Virus record (IMG/VR): IMGVR_UViG_3300036985_005253
Span: 1-22,725 of that record
Length of the DNA stretch: 22,725 nucleotides
Strand: one strand, 5' to 3'
Origin: a virus
Positions 1 to 7,542 of the stretch are shown piece by piece. How positions within the stretch are numbered: position 1 is the stretch's first letter; each line of letters opens with the position of its first letter. The notes beneath the pieces are model-generated. The model was not told where the DNA came from. It did not search any database and saw only the letters and a program-made list of their open reading frames with translations. The translations under genes were made by a program, and so were the position numbers.

Positions 1-302
1 CTCCTGTTGTAACGCCTCCTGTCGTACAGCCTCCTGTTGTAACGCCTCCTGTCGTACAGCCTCCTGTTGTAACGCCTCCTGTCGTTAATCCTCCTGTCGT
101 AACGCCTCCTGTCGTTAATCCTCCTGTCGTAACGCCTCCTGTCGTTAATCCTCCTGTTGTAACGCCTCCTGTTGTAACGCCTCCTGTCGTACAGCCTCCT
201 GTTGTAACGCCTCCTGTCGTACAGCCTCCTGTTGTAACGCCTCCTGTCGTTAATCCTCCTGTCGTAACGCCTCCTGTCGTTAATCCTCCTGTTGTAACGC
301 CT
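1..302 (+). repeat. 15-bp coding tandem repeat (PPVVx pentapeptides)
   Basis: About twenty 15-bp units, each coding P-P-V-V followed by T, Q or N; the next unit (303 on) is degenerate. Units alternate, giving a 30-bp period (PPVVT-PPVVQ, then PPVVT-PPVVN). The unit order T Q T Q T N T N T N T is followed by T Q T Q T N T N T, so a block of about 165 bp looks duplicated with one 30-bp pair lost or gained. The array continues past the left edge of the window. Confidence 0.97.
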
Positions 303-2987
303 CCTGTCGCATTAACACCACAGCAGATTGCAGCAAAAGCTAGAGCAGAAACTGTGGCGGCAAATAAGCTTCAAAGAGAGGCAGACGTTCAAGCTAGAAA
401 GGATGCGCTGGCATTAAGGTTATCAACTGCTAAAACTCAAAGAGAAGCAGACGTTCAAGCTAGAAAGGATGCGCTGGCATTAAGGTTATCAACTGCTAAA
501 ACTCAAAGAGAGGCAGACGCATTACTAAAAGCTCGTTCATCAACTATAGAAGATCTTATTTACACTTATTATAATAGAAATCCAAAACGAAACGAGCTTG
601 AGAGCTTAATTAATTCAAATAAAACAATTGAACAAATTACTCAAGACATGCAAGCGACTCCCGTAGGTAGAAGAAGCGTTATAAAAAATGCCTTGTTTGA
701 AGCTACAGGGTCACGTAATTATAATCCTGACCGAATAATATCTATAGAAAATTCAGGGTTGCCACTTGAGCAAATTATTAAAGATATAAAAGCATCTCCA
801 GAAGCAAGACAACACTCTATAAGTAATATTTTAAAAACAGCTACAGGAAGCACGTATTCTCTTAAAAAAATATTAGATATATCAAACACAGGCTTAACAC
901 TTCCACAAATAGAATCAGCAATAAAAAACAGCCAAATAGGAATGCCAAGATCTATAGAAGCTGTGTATCAAGAAACCCTAGGTAGACAAGCTACACCTGC
1001 TGAAGTTAACAATTGGGTTAACACAGGTAGTTCATTTGAAACAATATCATCAGAAATAAAAAGTAGTCCTGAAGGGTTAATTCGTGCATTTCAAAACAAT
1101 ACTGTACCAGTAAACGCTACCACAGCAGCAAGTACAAGTGGCGGTGCAACAGGTGGCACTACAACACCAATAAGAATTGCAAATCCAACAGGCGTGACTA
1201 CAACTCTTACTCCTGAGCAAAGTAAAAATCTTGCGTCTTATATATCAAACAACATACAAGATCCTGCCGCTGTTGTTGAAACAGCCGTAAAAAATGGATT
1301 AACAGCGCAACAAATTGCTACAGCCACAGGCGTTCCTTTTATTACAGTTGTTAATTATTTGGCAAAAGGCGCAACACAATTTACTAAAGAAAACCCCACA
1401 ACTCCAAATATTTCAAAAGCGTTAGGGTTTAATGCAAAGCCATTAGAAATAACATTAATAACCCCTGAACAACAAAAAGCTACACAAAACGCAATTGATC
1501 AATACAATGCTGATAAAGATGCACAGGACAAAACAAATCTTTTAGGCAGTGTTAGTTTAAATGTAATGCCGTTTACTGGTCTTTTAACCTCTCTAGGTGC
1601 TGCTGGTAACGCCATTGGTAATAATGGTAGTAGCAATGTGAAAGGTCCTACTGTTACCGTAGAAAATCTAAAAGACGAATATGGAAATGATATTCCTGAT
1701 CAACCTATGGTAAATCAACCGTTAACACCCGCATCCACAATATCAGCTATAAAAAATGCAGCAACGGCTGGAGAATCTAGTGAATCAATTGCCCACGCTA
1801 TTGGCATCACACCTGACGCAGTCAATGTCATACTAAATCCAACGCCAGACGCTTTTAAAGGTTTTTACGATAAAACTTTTGGTAATATTAATCAAAAAGA
1901 TTTTACGACTGATTTAAAAAATGCTTTTGATTATAAATTGGGGCTTAACAATGATTACCAGCCAACGTCAACAGAAAGAGATTCGCTTCTAAATACTATC
2001 TATTCTGTAGCGCAAGGAATGAATGGCGGGGCAAAATACGTTATAGCTGCAGCTGAATCATTATTAGGTGATGAATCTTTTAAACAAAGGTTAATCCACG
2101 GGGCAACAGAAATGGAAAACTTTGGGGCTGAAAATTCAGCGCTAGCACTACTATCTAAGTTAGCTGGTCAATTTTTTAGCGTAGCGCAAGGAGGGCCGGG
2201 TGGTGCTTCGTCTCTTTATGATATGGGTAAAACTATATGGACTGCTTTAACTACCGACGCATTAACTCCAGCCAGTTTGTCAGCTGAAAGAGCGCTTGGT
2301 AATAAAATAGAAGACAGTGGTTTTTTGCAAATGAAACCTGAATGGCAAGCATCTATTGATGCTGTTGGCCAAATGATAAATCCCGTGACTGGTGTATCAT
2401 TTAATAGTTTCGCAATTGAGCCTACTCTATGGGAAAATATGTCTCACACAGCCTCAACGATTTGGGATGATTATACAAAAGACATAGGGGCTGGTTTAAA
2501 TAAAATAGCATCGTATATTACTGGAGATAATAGCTCTGACAATTATGGCGCTAATACGTCTCTTTGGGACAACGTCATGTCGAGTATAGGGCTTGGATTT
2601 GAAGATAACAAACAGCTTAATACTTCCGGAACTAATTCGTCTATTTGGGAAAACGTCATGTCAAGTATGGGGCTTGGCGATAATACAAGCACCAATAATT
2701 GGGGATCTAGTTCTAATTTAACAAATGATAATTCAACTATTTGGAACACTCATGGAGGTAGCTCTTCAGGCAGTCCTTGGGAGCTTGCACAGATTTCTGA
2801 TTTAACAAATGATAATTCAACTCTTTGGGACACTCATGGAGGGAACTTTTCAGGCAATAGTTGGGATATTCCACAGATTTCTGATTTAACAGGTAATAAT
2901 TATGATTGGGGATCTAGCTCAGGCTCAAGCAGTAGTTGGGATATTCCACAGGTTTCTGATTTTACAGGTAATTATTCCGATTGGTGA
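1..2987 (+). CDS. Large repeat-rich virion-type protein, 5' partial
   Basis: The reading frame is open from the first base of the window (codons begin at base 3) to the TGA at 2985-2987, about 995 codons. The GTG at 354 is therefore an internal codon and not the likely start. Order of parts: PPVV(T/Q/N) pentapeptide repeats (1-302); a 22-residue charged repeat, QREADVQARKDALALRLSTAKT-like, two copies plus a stub (372-518); about four degenerate ~45-residue units (about 540-1080), the last of which (YQETLGRQATPAEVNNW) resembles the DUF4214 family; a Ser/Thr/Gly linker; a long mixed region; and a C-terminal tail rich in Ser, Gly, Asn and Trp with repeated [ST][IL]W[DEN] motifs. No enzyme motif was recognised. 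The position before two virion-type genes on the same strand suggests a tail or internal virion protein, possibly an adhesin. That role is inference. Confidence 0.85.
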   Translation, partial: PVVTPPVVQPPVVTPPVVQPPVVTPPVVNPPVVTPPVVNPPVVTPPVVNPPVVTPPVVTPPVVQPPVVTPPVVQPPVVTPPVVNPPVVTPPVVNPPVVTPPVALTPQQIAAKARAETVAANKLQREADVQARKDALALRLSTAKTQREADVQARKDALALRLSTAKTQREADALLKARSSTIEDLIYTYYNRNPKRNELESLINSNKTIEQITQDMQATPVGRRSVIKNALFEATGSRNYNPDRIISIENSGLPLEQIIKDIKASPEARQHSISNILKTATGSTYSLKKILDISNTGLTLPQIESAIKNSQIGMPRSIEAVYQETLGRQATPAEVNNWVNTGSSFETISSEIKSSPEGLIRAFQNNTVPVNATTAASTSGGATGGTTTPIRIANPTGVTTTLTPEQSKNLASYISNNIQDPAAVVETAVKNGLTAQQIATATGVPFITVVNYLAKGATQFTKENPTTPNISKALGFNAKPLEITLITPEQQKATQNAIDQYNADKDAQDKTNLLGSVSLNVMPFTGLLTSLGAAGNAIGNNGSSNVKGPTVTVENLKDEYGNDIPDQPMVNQPLTPASTISAIKNAATAGESSESIAHAIGITPDAVNVILNPTPDAFKGFYDKTFGNINQKDFTTDLKNAFDYKLGLNNDYQPTSTERDSLLNTIYSVAQGMNGGAKYVIAAAESLLGDESFKQRLIHGATEMENFGAENSALALLSKLAGQFFSVAQGGPGGASSLYDMGKTIWTALTTDALTPASLSAERALGNKIEDSGFLQMKPEWQASIDAVGQMINPVTGVSFNSFAIEPTLWENMSHTASTIWDDYTKDIGAGLNKIASYITGDNSSDNYGANTSLWDNVMSSIGLGFEDNKQLNTSGTNSSIWENVMSSMGLGDNTSTNNWGSSSNLTNDNSTIWNTHGGSSSGSPWELAQISDLTNDNSTLWDTHGGNFSGNSWDIPQISDLTGNNYDWGSSSGSSSSWDIPQVSDFTGNYSDW
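372..518 (+). repeat. 66-bp coding tandem repeat
   Basis: Two copies (372-437 and 438-503) differ at only one base (GAG versus GAA) and are followed by a 15-base stub of a third copy. Each codes a 22-residue charged segment, Q-R-E-A-D at its start and L-S-T-A-K-T at its end, likely helical or coiled coil. The near identity points to a recent duplication. Confidence 0.97.
2718..2987 (+). repeat. 84-bp C-terminal coding repeat, Trp/Ser/Asn-rich
   Basis: Units at 2718-2801 and 2802-2885 each code 28 residues starting LTNDNST[IL]W and ending QISD. A shortened unit follows (2886-2960, starting LTGNNYDW), then a final stub FTGNYSDW before the stop. Upstream, two copies of S[LI]W[DE]NVMSS[IM]GLG lie near 2560-2690, so the whole tail was built by repeated duplication. 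Confidence 0.93.
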
Positions 2988-3008
2988 TCTAAGGTTTGGT
3001 ATGGATCA

Positions 3009-4112
3009 TTGTCAAAACAATATGCCAAAGGAGGCAGCGTGAACTTACATGATTTAATAAGAAAATATGCAGACGGTGGTGGAGTAGCTGCGCCTGATTA
3101 TCGGTCAGAATTAGCAGCTGCAAGAGCTAAAGCAGCAGAAGAAAGTCAAGTATATAACGACCTGATTCAAAGTCACATTACATCTGGCGAGTCTCCTGAG
3201 TCTAAATCTGAAATGTGGTTTAAGTTAGCCGCAGCTTTAGGTGCTCCTACTAAAACAGGATCTTTTGGTGAGACATTAGGCAATGCTGCTGGTGCTTTAG
3301 GTGAGTACAAAAAAGACGCAAGGGCTGAGGCTGTAAACAAGCTACAGTTAGCCTTAGATGCTCAGAAAAATAAAGCATTAATGGCTAGAGACAATGTTAA
3401 CTCTATTCGTGATATGTATAAAATATATCACGAGGAAAGCTTGCCAAAATCGGCAGCAGGTAAACAAGCCCTTGACGAAGGATTGCCGTCAGGCACACCT
3501 GAATATCAAGCAAGAGTAAAAGAAATAGGCGATTTAATACAAGCACAAAAACAAGGTGCTATTAATGCTCAAACTTCAGGCGCAAATATCGCAGGTGAAA
3601 ATTTAAATATTGCTAGAGAAAACCTTGTGTTTAAACAAAATCAAGCGGCTAACAAAGAATCAAGATTAAGTCCCGCAGAAATGAAAATGCGAGATGAGGC
3701 AGAGAGCAATATTAATGTTGCCAACTCATTAGCAAAAACTTTAAATCGTGCTTTTGAATTAAATAATTTAGCTTATGACAGTTCCCCCGCCGATGTTGTA
3801 CAACGAACATCAATGTTAGTAATGCCGGAAAATGAAAGAAGCATTGCTACTACAGAATTTGAAAATTTATTAGGAAGTGAAGCATTACAAAATGCTAAAC
3901 TTTTAAAACCAGCATCTGATACCGACATTAAATTTTTGCAATCATTATCAGGTCTTGGTGCAAAATCAAAAACAGGCAGAGGTAAGATATTAATGGATGC
4001 TTATCAAGCAGCAAAGCGTAGCGCTGAGTTAGGTAAGGAAAAATTAAATAAGATTACGTCTGGTGAGTACAGAACTTATGACACGTCACCAAACGGCGAG
4101 GAACTACAATGA
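3009..4112 (+). CDS. Putative virion protein with N-terminal YAKGGSV motif
   Basis: A 367-aa protein of unknown function, rich in Ala, Lys, Asn and Glu and mostly helical in appearance. The N-terminus carries two related motifs, QYAKGGSV (residues 4-11) and KYADGGGV. The start chosen is TTG at 3009, because YAKGGSV recurs with different codons in the gene starting at 22418, which implies that this part is translated. An alternative is GTG at 3039, which has a much stronger Shine-Dalgarno (AAAGGAGG, 4 bases before it) and would give MNLHDLIRKYADGGGV. The gene follows the large repeat protein by 21 bases, and its stop overlaps the next start (ATGA at 4109). It is likely an internal virion or ejection-related protein, by position only. 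Confidence 0.75.
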   Translation: MSKQYAKGGSVNLHDLIRKYADGGGVAAPDYRSELAAARAKAAEESQVYNDLIQSHITSGESPESKSEMWFKLAAALGAPTKTGSFGETLGNAAGALGEYKKDARAEAVNKLQLALDAQKNKALMARDNVNSIRDMYKIYHEESLPKSAAGKQALDEGLPSGTPEYQARVKEIGDLIQAQKQGAINAQTSGANIAGENLNIARENLVFKQNQAANKESRLSPAEMKMRDEAESNINVANSLAKTLNRAFELNNLAYDSSPADVVQRTSMLVMPENERSIATTEFENLLGSEALQNAKLLKPASDTDIKFLQSLSGLGAKSKTGRGKILMDAYQAAKRSAELGKEKLNKITSGEYRTYDTSPNGEELQ

Positions 4113-6097
4113 GTGACTTTATAAAAGGCGCGTCACGCGCTGCTTTAGAACAAGGTCTTGGCATGGGGTGGGGTGATGAGGCGGAGGCTTGGTTACGGTC
4201 TAAATTAGGTGATGACTCTTATGAACAAAACCTTAAAAAAATTAATCAAGAAGCCGGTAAATTTTCTGAAGAGCATTCTTTATTAGCACCTACTTTAGAA
4301 TTTGTAGGCGGTGCAGCTCCGTTAGCCGCATCTTATTTAATACCTGGTGGGCAAGCAACAGCGCCTGTCACAAGCGCTAGAACATTGGGCGCACTAGCTA
4401 AGTTAGCAGAAAACCCTTATATAAGAGGTGCTGTTACCGGCGCAGGCACAGGTGTGATTGCAGGATCTGGTGCAGCGGGGCCAGATAAGCGCCTAGAAGG
4501 TGGTATAGGTGGAGCGGTATTGGGTGCAGGACTTGGCGCGACCATTCCGGCTGCAATCCGAGGTGGATCAGGTCTTATAGATTATGCTAAACAACGCATC
4601 AATCCTAGTGAAGATTTAATAAACCGAGCAGCATTAGAAAAAATGTCACGCGCTTTAGAACAGAGCGACATGGATCCACGTCACATTGCATCAAGATTAA
4701 ATAAAGATAGGCGTATGGGTGTACCGTCTGTTGTAGCTAACGTAGACCCAAGTCTAGCCGACTTAGCACAAGCCGTTGCACAAAGAACCGGTAAAGGCGC
4801 TCGTACTATTGAAAATGCGCTTATTGGTCAAAAACTAGGTGCTAGAGAAAGAGCGTTTGGTCAAGTTTCCAAAGGATTAGAGCCTGGCAACTATTATAGT
4901 GATCTTGACTCTATACAAAACGCTATGCGAACTAAAGCAGCGCCGCATTATGAAGCTGCATACGCTACAGGTGAGGTTTCTGACCCTACTGTGCTAAGTT
5001 TCTTGGATCGTCCACAGTTTAAGCTAGGACTTGCAAAAGCAAAACATTTGTTGGAAGCGGAAGGTAAAACTTTTAATACTACACCTGTTTTAGATGCTCA
5101 AGGCAATATTATTGGCGAAACCTTTCATCCCACTGTTGAAAACTTAGATAATGTTAAAAGAGGTATTGACGCTTTAATTAAAAAAGAAATTGATACCACT
5201 ACTGGTAAAGTATCAGACGAGGGTATAGTTTATATTAAAGAAAAAAATAAATTTCTTAACGCTTTAGATGATATTGTCCCTGAATATAAAGAGGCTAGGG
5301 CTATTTATAAAGGCGATGCTGAATTGCAAGATGCTATGAGATCTGGCTTAAAAGACTGGAAAACAATGCACCACGAGCAAGTAGGTAAAGCTGTTGAAAG
5401 AATGAGCGAAGGTGAAAAGGATGCGTTTAGAACTGGTGTATCTCGAAAGCTATACGGCGATATAATGAACCCATCAAACAATATGAATGCAGCTCAACGC
5501 ATTATAGGGTCGCCTGAAACACAGCAAAAATTAAAACCTTTGTTTGATAATGAAGGGCAATATAATTTATTTAAAAATGCTTTACAACGTGAATCTCAAT
5601 TATTTAATCAATCGAATAAAATCTTAGGAGGAGCATCAACTTCTAAGAATCAGCAAATGCGTCAAGCCTTGGAAGAAAACACCGGTGCAGGAGAGCATAT
5701 GGCAAACGCAATCGAGGGTGGATGGACAGGGGCATTAACTAAAATGGCTACGTCAGCCATAAGAAATGCTCAAATGACTGAAAAGACTGCTGCTAAGTTA
5801 GCAGAGATGCTAATGGAAAAAGACCCTCACAAAGTTGCTGCTGCTGTAAAAATGCTGGAAGATTATGCAAACGAAGCTGCTCCAAAGTTACAAAACTTAA
5901 AAGCAGCGGAGGCTGGGGCAATTGGTGGTATGACCGCTGCTATTTACCCATCAGCCGATTCCGGCACAGATAACCTAAGTATTGAAGACGCTATTGCAGC
6001 AAGAGAGCCTGCTAGGTCTACTAGCTCTATAGAAGACGCTATTGCAGAAAGAGAAGCTAACAGAGGTAAAATACCTACTTACACTAATAAAGACTAA
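4109..6097 (+). CDS. Putative internal virion / DNA ejection protein with glycine zippers
   Basis: A 662-aa protein. The N-terminus (RAALEQGLGMGWGDEAEAWLRS, residues about 10-31) has the form RAxxQGxxxGxGDExEA often seen at the start of phage ejection and large polyvalent proteins. Residues 107-124 and 131-150 are Gly/Ala-rich segments with repeated GxxxG spacing, able to insert into membranes. The rest is charged and helical. The tail has two copies of SIEDAIAxRE (bases 5978-6007 and 6026-6055). The start ATG overlaps the previous stop by 4 bases. The stop (TAA at 6095-6097) overlaps the stop of the convergent lysin gene. A role in carrying or ejecting phage DNA across the envelope is inferred from composition and position; no enzymatic motif is visible. 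Confidence 0.75.
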   Translation: MSDFIKGASRAALEQGLGMGWGDEAEAWLRSKLGDDSYEQNLKKINQEAGKFSEEHSLLAPTLEFVGGAAPLAASYLIPGGQATAPVTSARTLGALAKLAENPYIRGAVTGAGTGVIAGSGAAGPDKRLEGGIGGAVLGAGLGATIPAAIRGGSGLIDYAKQRINPSEDLINRAALEKMSRALEQSDMDPRHIASRLNKDRRMGVPSVVANVDPSLADLAQAVAQRTGKGARTIENALIGQKLGARERAFGQVSKGLEPGNYYSDLDSIQNAMRTKAAPHYEAAYATGEVSDPTVLSFLDRPQFKLGLAKAKHLLEAEGKTFNTTPVLDAQGNIIGETFHPTVENLDNVKRGIDALIKKEIDTTTGKVSDEGIVYIKEKNKFLNALDDIVPEYKEARAIYKGDAELQDAMRSGLKDWKTMHHEQVGKAVERMSEGEKDAFRTGVSRKLYGDIMNPSNNMNAAQRIIGSPETQQKLKPLFDNEGQYNLFKNALQRESQLFNQSNKILGGASTSKNQQMRQALEENTGAGEHMANAIEGGWTGALTKMATSAIRNAQMTEKTAAKLAEMLMEKDPHKVAAAVKMLEDYANEAAPKLQNLKAAEAGAIGGMTAAIYPSADSGTDNLSIEDAIAAREPARSTSSIEDAIAEREANRGKIPTYTNKD

Positions 6098-6471
6098 CCC
6101 AATCTTTTTGAAACGTAAAACGTATGCCGACCAATATGCCGAACTATTTTACCGGCATATCTTGGTTTTAAAGCTCTTTCCCAACTATCAGCTTTTCCGA
6201 CAATAGATTTACCACCGTTTAATATAGATTGAGCCAGCGAGGTATAATGCTGGGCTATGCTAGATGGTGGTTTCTTGCGTGACACGCCACGAATTAAACA
6301 TATTGATCTGTTAGTAGCCTTAGATCGGTTAATGCTTGCCTGTGCCACTGCAATTAATCCCTCCAGGCTTTCTCCGTTTGCTTCGCTGTGCATGATAGCG
6401 GCTAAACACTCTGATTCACTACTTAGTGCTAAAACTGGGAACAGGATTAACACCAAGCCTAAGATCTTCAT
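6094..6471 (-). CDS. SleB-type cell wall hydrolase (endolysin) with signal peptide
   Basis: A 125-aa protein resembling the Hydrolase_2 / SleB family, peptidoglycan hydrolases that release phage by degrading the cell wall. From the ATG at 6471, residues 1-18 form a signal sequence: one Lys, then a hydrophobic run ILGLVLILFPVLALS. The catalytic region begins IMHSEANGES, with the family's conserved Glu at about residue 30, followed by AVAQASINR; the end is HTFYVSK. The ATG start is preferred over an upstream TTG (6483) because its ATGA overlaps the previous stop. It is the last gene of the leftward operon. Export by the host Sec system, perhaps as a signal-arrest-release form, is inferred. The protein is short for the family, but the core is present. 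Confidence 0.85.
   Translation of the reverse strand: MKILGLVLILFPVLALSSESECLAAIMHSEANGESLEGLIAVAQASINRSKATNRSICLIRGVSRKKPPSSIAQHYTSLAQSILNGGKSIVGKADSWERALKPRYAGKIVRHIGRHTFYVSKRLG
6131..6169 (+). terminator. Candidate rightward terminator inside the convergent lysin gene
   Basis: CCAA plus TATGCCG (6131-6141) pairs with CGGCATA (6153-6159) and, after a 2-base bulge, TTGG (6162-6165). The loop is 11 bases and TTTT follows. It lies 34 bases after the structural-gene stop, in the antisense of the lysin 3' end. The U tract is short, so strength is uncertain. Confidence 0.45.
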
Positions 6472-6683
6472 CTGTTGCGCCAATAGCTATCGGGTTTATC
6501 CCCGTTTTCTTTTTGCTCGTACACGACTGGCATCAATCCACGTAAAAACTTACCAGATCCACCTTTGCCGTCCATAAAACCAAAGCTGTGAGGCAATGCT
6601 TGTTTTGCGATATGTTCCGCCGCGTCTTGGTCAACAGCTTCAATGTCAATTTTAAAAGTAATAACGCCAGTGTATTTAATCAT
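6468..6683 (-). CDS. Hypothetical protein (71 aa)
   Basis: An unrecognised small soluble protein. It starts MIKYTGVITFKIDIEAVDQDAAEHIAKQAL, a pattern typical of small alpha/beta phage proteins in which a strand is followed by a helix over the DAAEHIA segment. A glycine-rich stretch (DGKGGSGKF) lies in the middle but is not a Walker motif. Start and stop each overlap neighbours by ATGA, so it is translated as part of the leftward operon directly before the lysin. No function can be assigned. Confidence 0.75.
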   Translation of the reverse strand: MIKYTGVITFKIDIEAVDQDAAEHIAKQALPHSFGFMDGKGGSGKFLRGLMPVVYEQKENGDKPDSYWRNR

Positions 6684-6799
6684 TTTTTATACCCTTCGTT
6701 TAAAATAGCAATAATTTTAATCGCATAATGTTCACGCTCTTTTGATGTTAGAGATGGGTCGTTATATATGTCTAATAAGTCTTTTATTTGTTTATTCAT
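6680..6799 (-). CDS. Hypothetical small protein (39 aa)
   Basis: A 39-aa protein, MNKQIKDLLDIYNDPSLTSK in its first half, with a helical, charged second half ending NEGYKK. It is supported by a very strong Shine-Dalgarno (GAGGAGGT, 4 bases before ATG) and by ATGA overlaps with both the upstream gene's stop (6796-6799) and the downstream gene's start (6680-6683). It fills what would otherwise be the only gap in the operon. Function unknown. Confidence 0.8.
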   Translation of the reverse strand: MNKQIKDLLDIYNDPSLTSKEREHYAIKIIAILNEGYKK

Positions 6800-6960
6800 T
6801 CTACCTCCTCAATTTCAGCGTTTGCTGATATATGTACAACCGCATCGCCTACGTAGCACAAGCTATACGCACCATCTATGTGATCTAATAAAAATACAAT
6901 ACTTGAATCATCGTCTACTAGCGTAAATCTTTTGTCGTTTCCTAGCTCATAAAGTTTCAT
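6796..6960 (-). CDS. Hypothetical protein (54 aa)
   Basis: A small acidic protein, MKLYELGNDKRFTLVDDDSS at the start. The start chosen is the ATG at 6960, which has GGAGGA 5 bases before it; the longer form from 6978 has no such site and would overlap the upstream gene by 32 bases. With the chosen start the overlap is 14 bases. The alternating hydrophobic pattern (FTLVDDDSSIVFLLDHIDG) suggests a small beta-rich fold. No family was recognised. Confidence 0.75.
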   Translation of the reverse strand: MKLYELGNDKRFTLVDDDSSIVFLLDHIDGAYSLCYVGDAVVHISANAEIEEVE

Positions 6961-7210
6961 TAAATTCCTCCAAATCACTTGCTAATCGTTTGTGAAAAGA
7001 TTCCTCGCCATCATCACCAGCCAATAGCCAGTCAATTCGGTGAGCATATATATGCGCCACATTTAAATAGTTTATGGCATACTTAAACATAGCTATTGTT
7101 TCGTCACTGTATGGATATTCTACAGTGTCATTGTTATAAACAACATCTTCAATCTCAACAACAATATCTGTGATTCTAAATTGCCCATATTCAAATGTTC
7201 CTCCGCTCAT
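6947..7210 (-). CDS. Hypothetical protein (87 aa)
   Basis: An 87-aa acidic protein with no recognised family. The first half is beta-like (ITDIVVEIEDVVYNNDTVEY) and the second half helical (ETIAMFKYAINYLNVAHIYA). Its ATG overlaps the previous gene's stop as ATGA (7207-7210), with GGAGG and a second purine-rich stretch (GAGGA) just upstream. It is part of the leftward operon. Confidence 0.75.
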   Translation of the reverse strand: MSGGTFEYGQFRITDIVVEIEDVVYNNDTVEYPYSDETIAMFKYAINYLNVAHIYAHRIDWLLAGDDGEESFHKRLASDLEEFNETL

Positions 7211-7542
7211 TCCTCGCCTCCAATGCCGTGTGCTTTTTCTATAATCCTACAAAGCTCGATACCTGTGTCCAAGTCAACTCCGGTAGGTAGTTGATTAATA
7301 ATTACCCTGATATCTTCATCACTCAAAGGCTCACGCTTCAAGTTAAGTTCTGCTTGTGTATATCCGCGCTGGTAAGCTTCACGCTGAGTCATTGTTGGTT
7401 GCTCAGGTTGGGCTAGGAGTTCTTGTATTTCTATAAAAGTTTCATCTATTTGCGTAGCCATTTCAAATTCATGTGCTAGTAAGTATTTGTTTTCTACATA
7501 ACTTAAAATTATTTTAAGTAACTCTCTTTCTTTACTCATCAT
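7207..7542 (-). CDS. Hypothetical phage protein (111 aa)
   Basis: The N-terminal half is charged and helical. The C-terminal part, REPLSDEDIRVIINQLPTG followed by ELCRIIEKAHGI, matches a short segment common in small uncharacterised phage proteins (RxPLSDxEI...IExAHGI), function unknown. Two adjacent ATGs compete: 7542, and 7539, which is better spaced (6 bases) from GGAGG. It overlaps the upstream gene by 11 bases and the downstream gene by 4. Confidence 0.75.
   Translation of the reverse strand: MMSKERELLKIILSYVENKYLLAHEFEMATQIDETFIEIQELLAQPEQPTMTQREAYQRGYTQAELNLKREPLSDEDIRVIINQLPTGVDLDTGIELCRIIEKAHGIGGEE

Noticed and set aside
1-302. Tandem array that might be taken for a CRISPR or iteron array
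   Set aside because: Units are contiguous 15-mers without spacers and keep one open frame coding PPVVx, so it is a protein repeat.
354-2987. Start of the large gene at GTG 354
   Set aside because: The frame is open to the left edge, including the pentapeptide array, so the true start lies outside the window.
6094-6471. Lysin as a lipoprotein (Cys22 near the signal end)
   Set aside because: The residues before the Cys (S-E-S-E) do not fit a lipobox; a normal or signal-arrest sequence is likelier.
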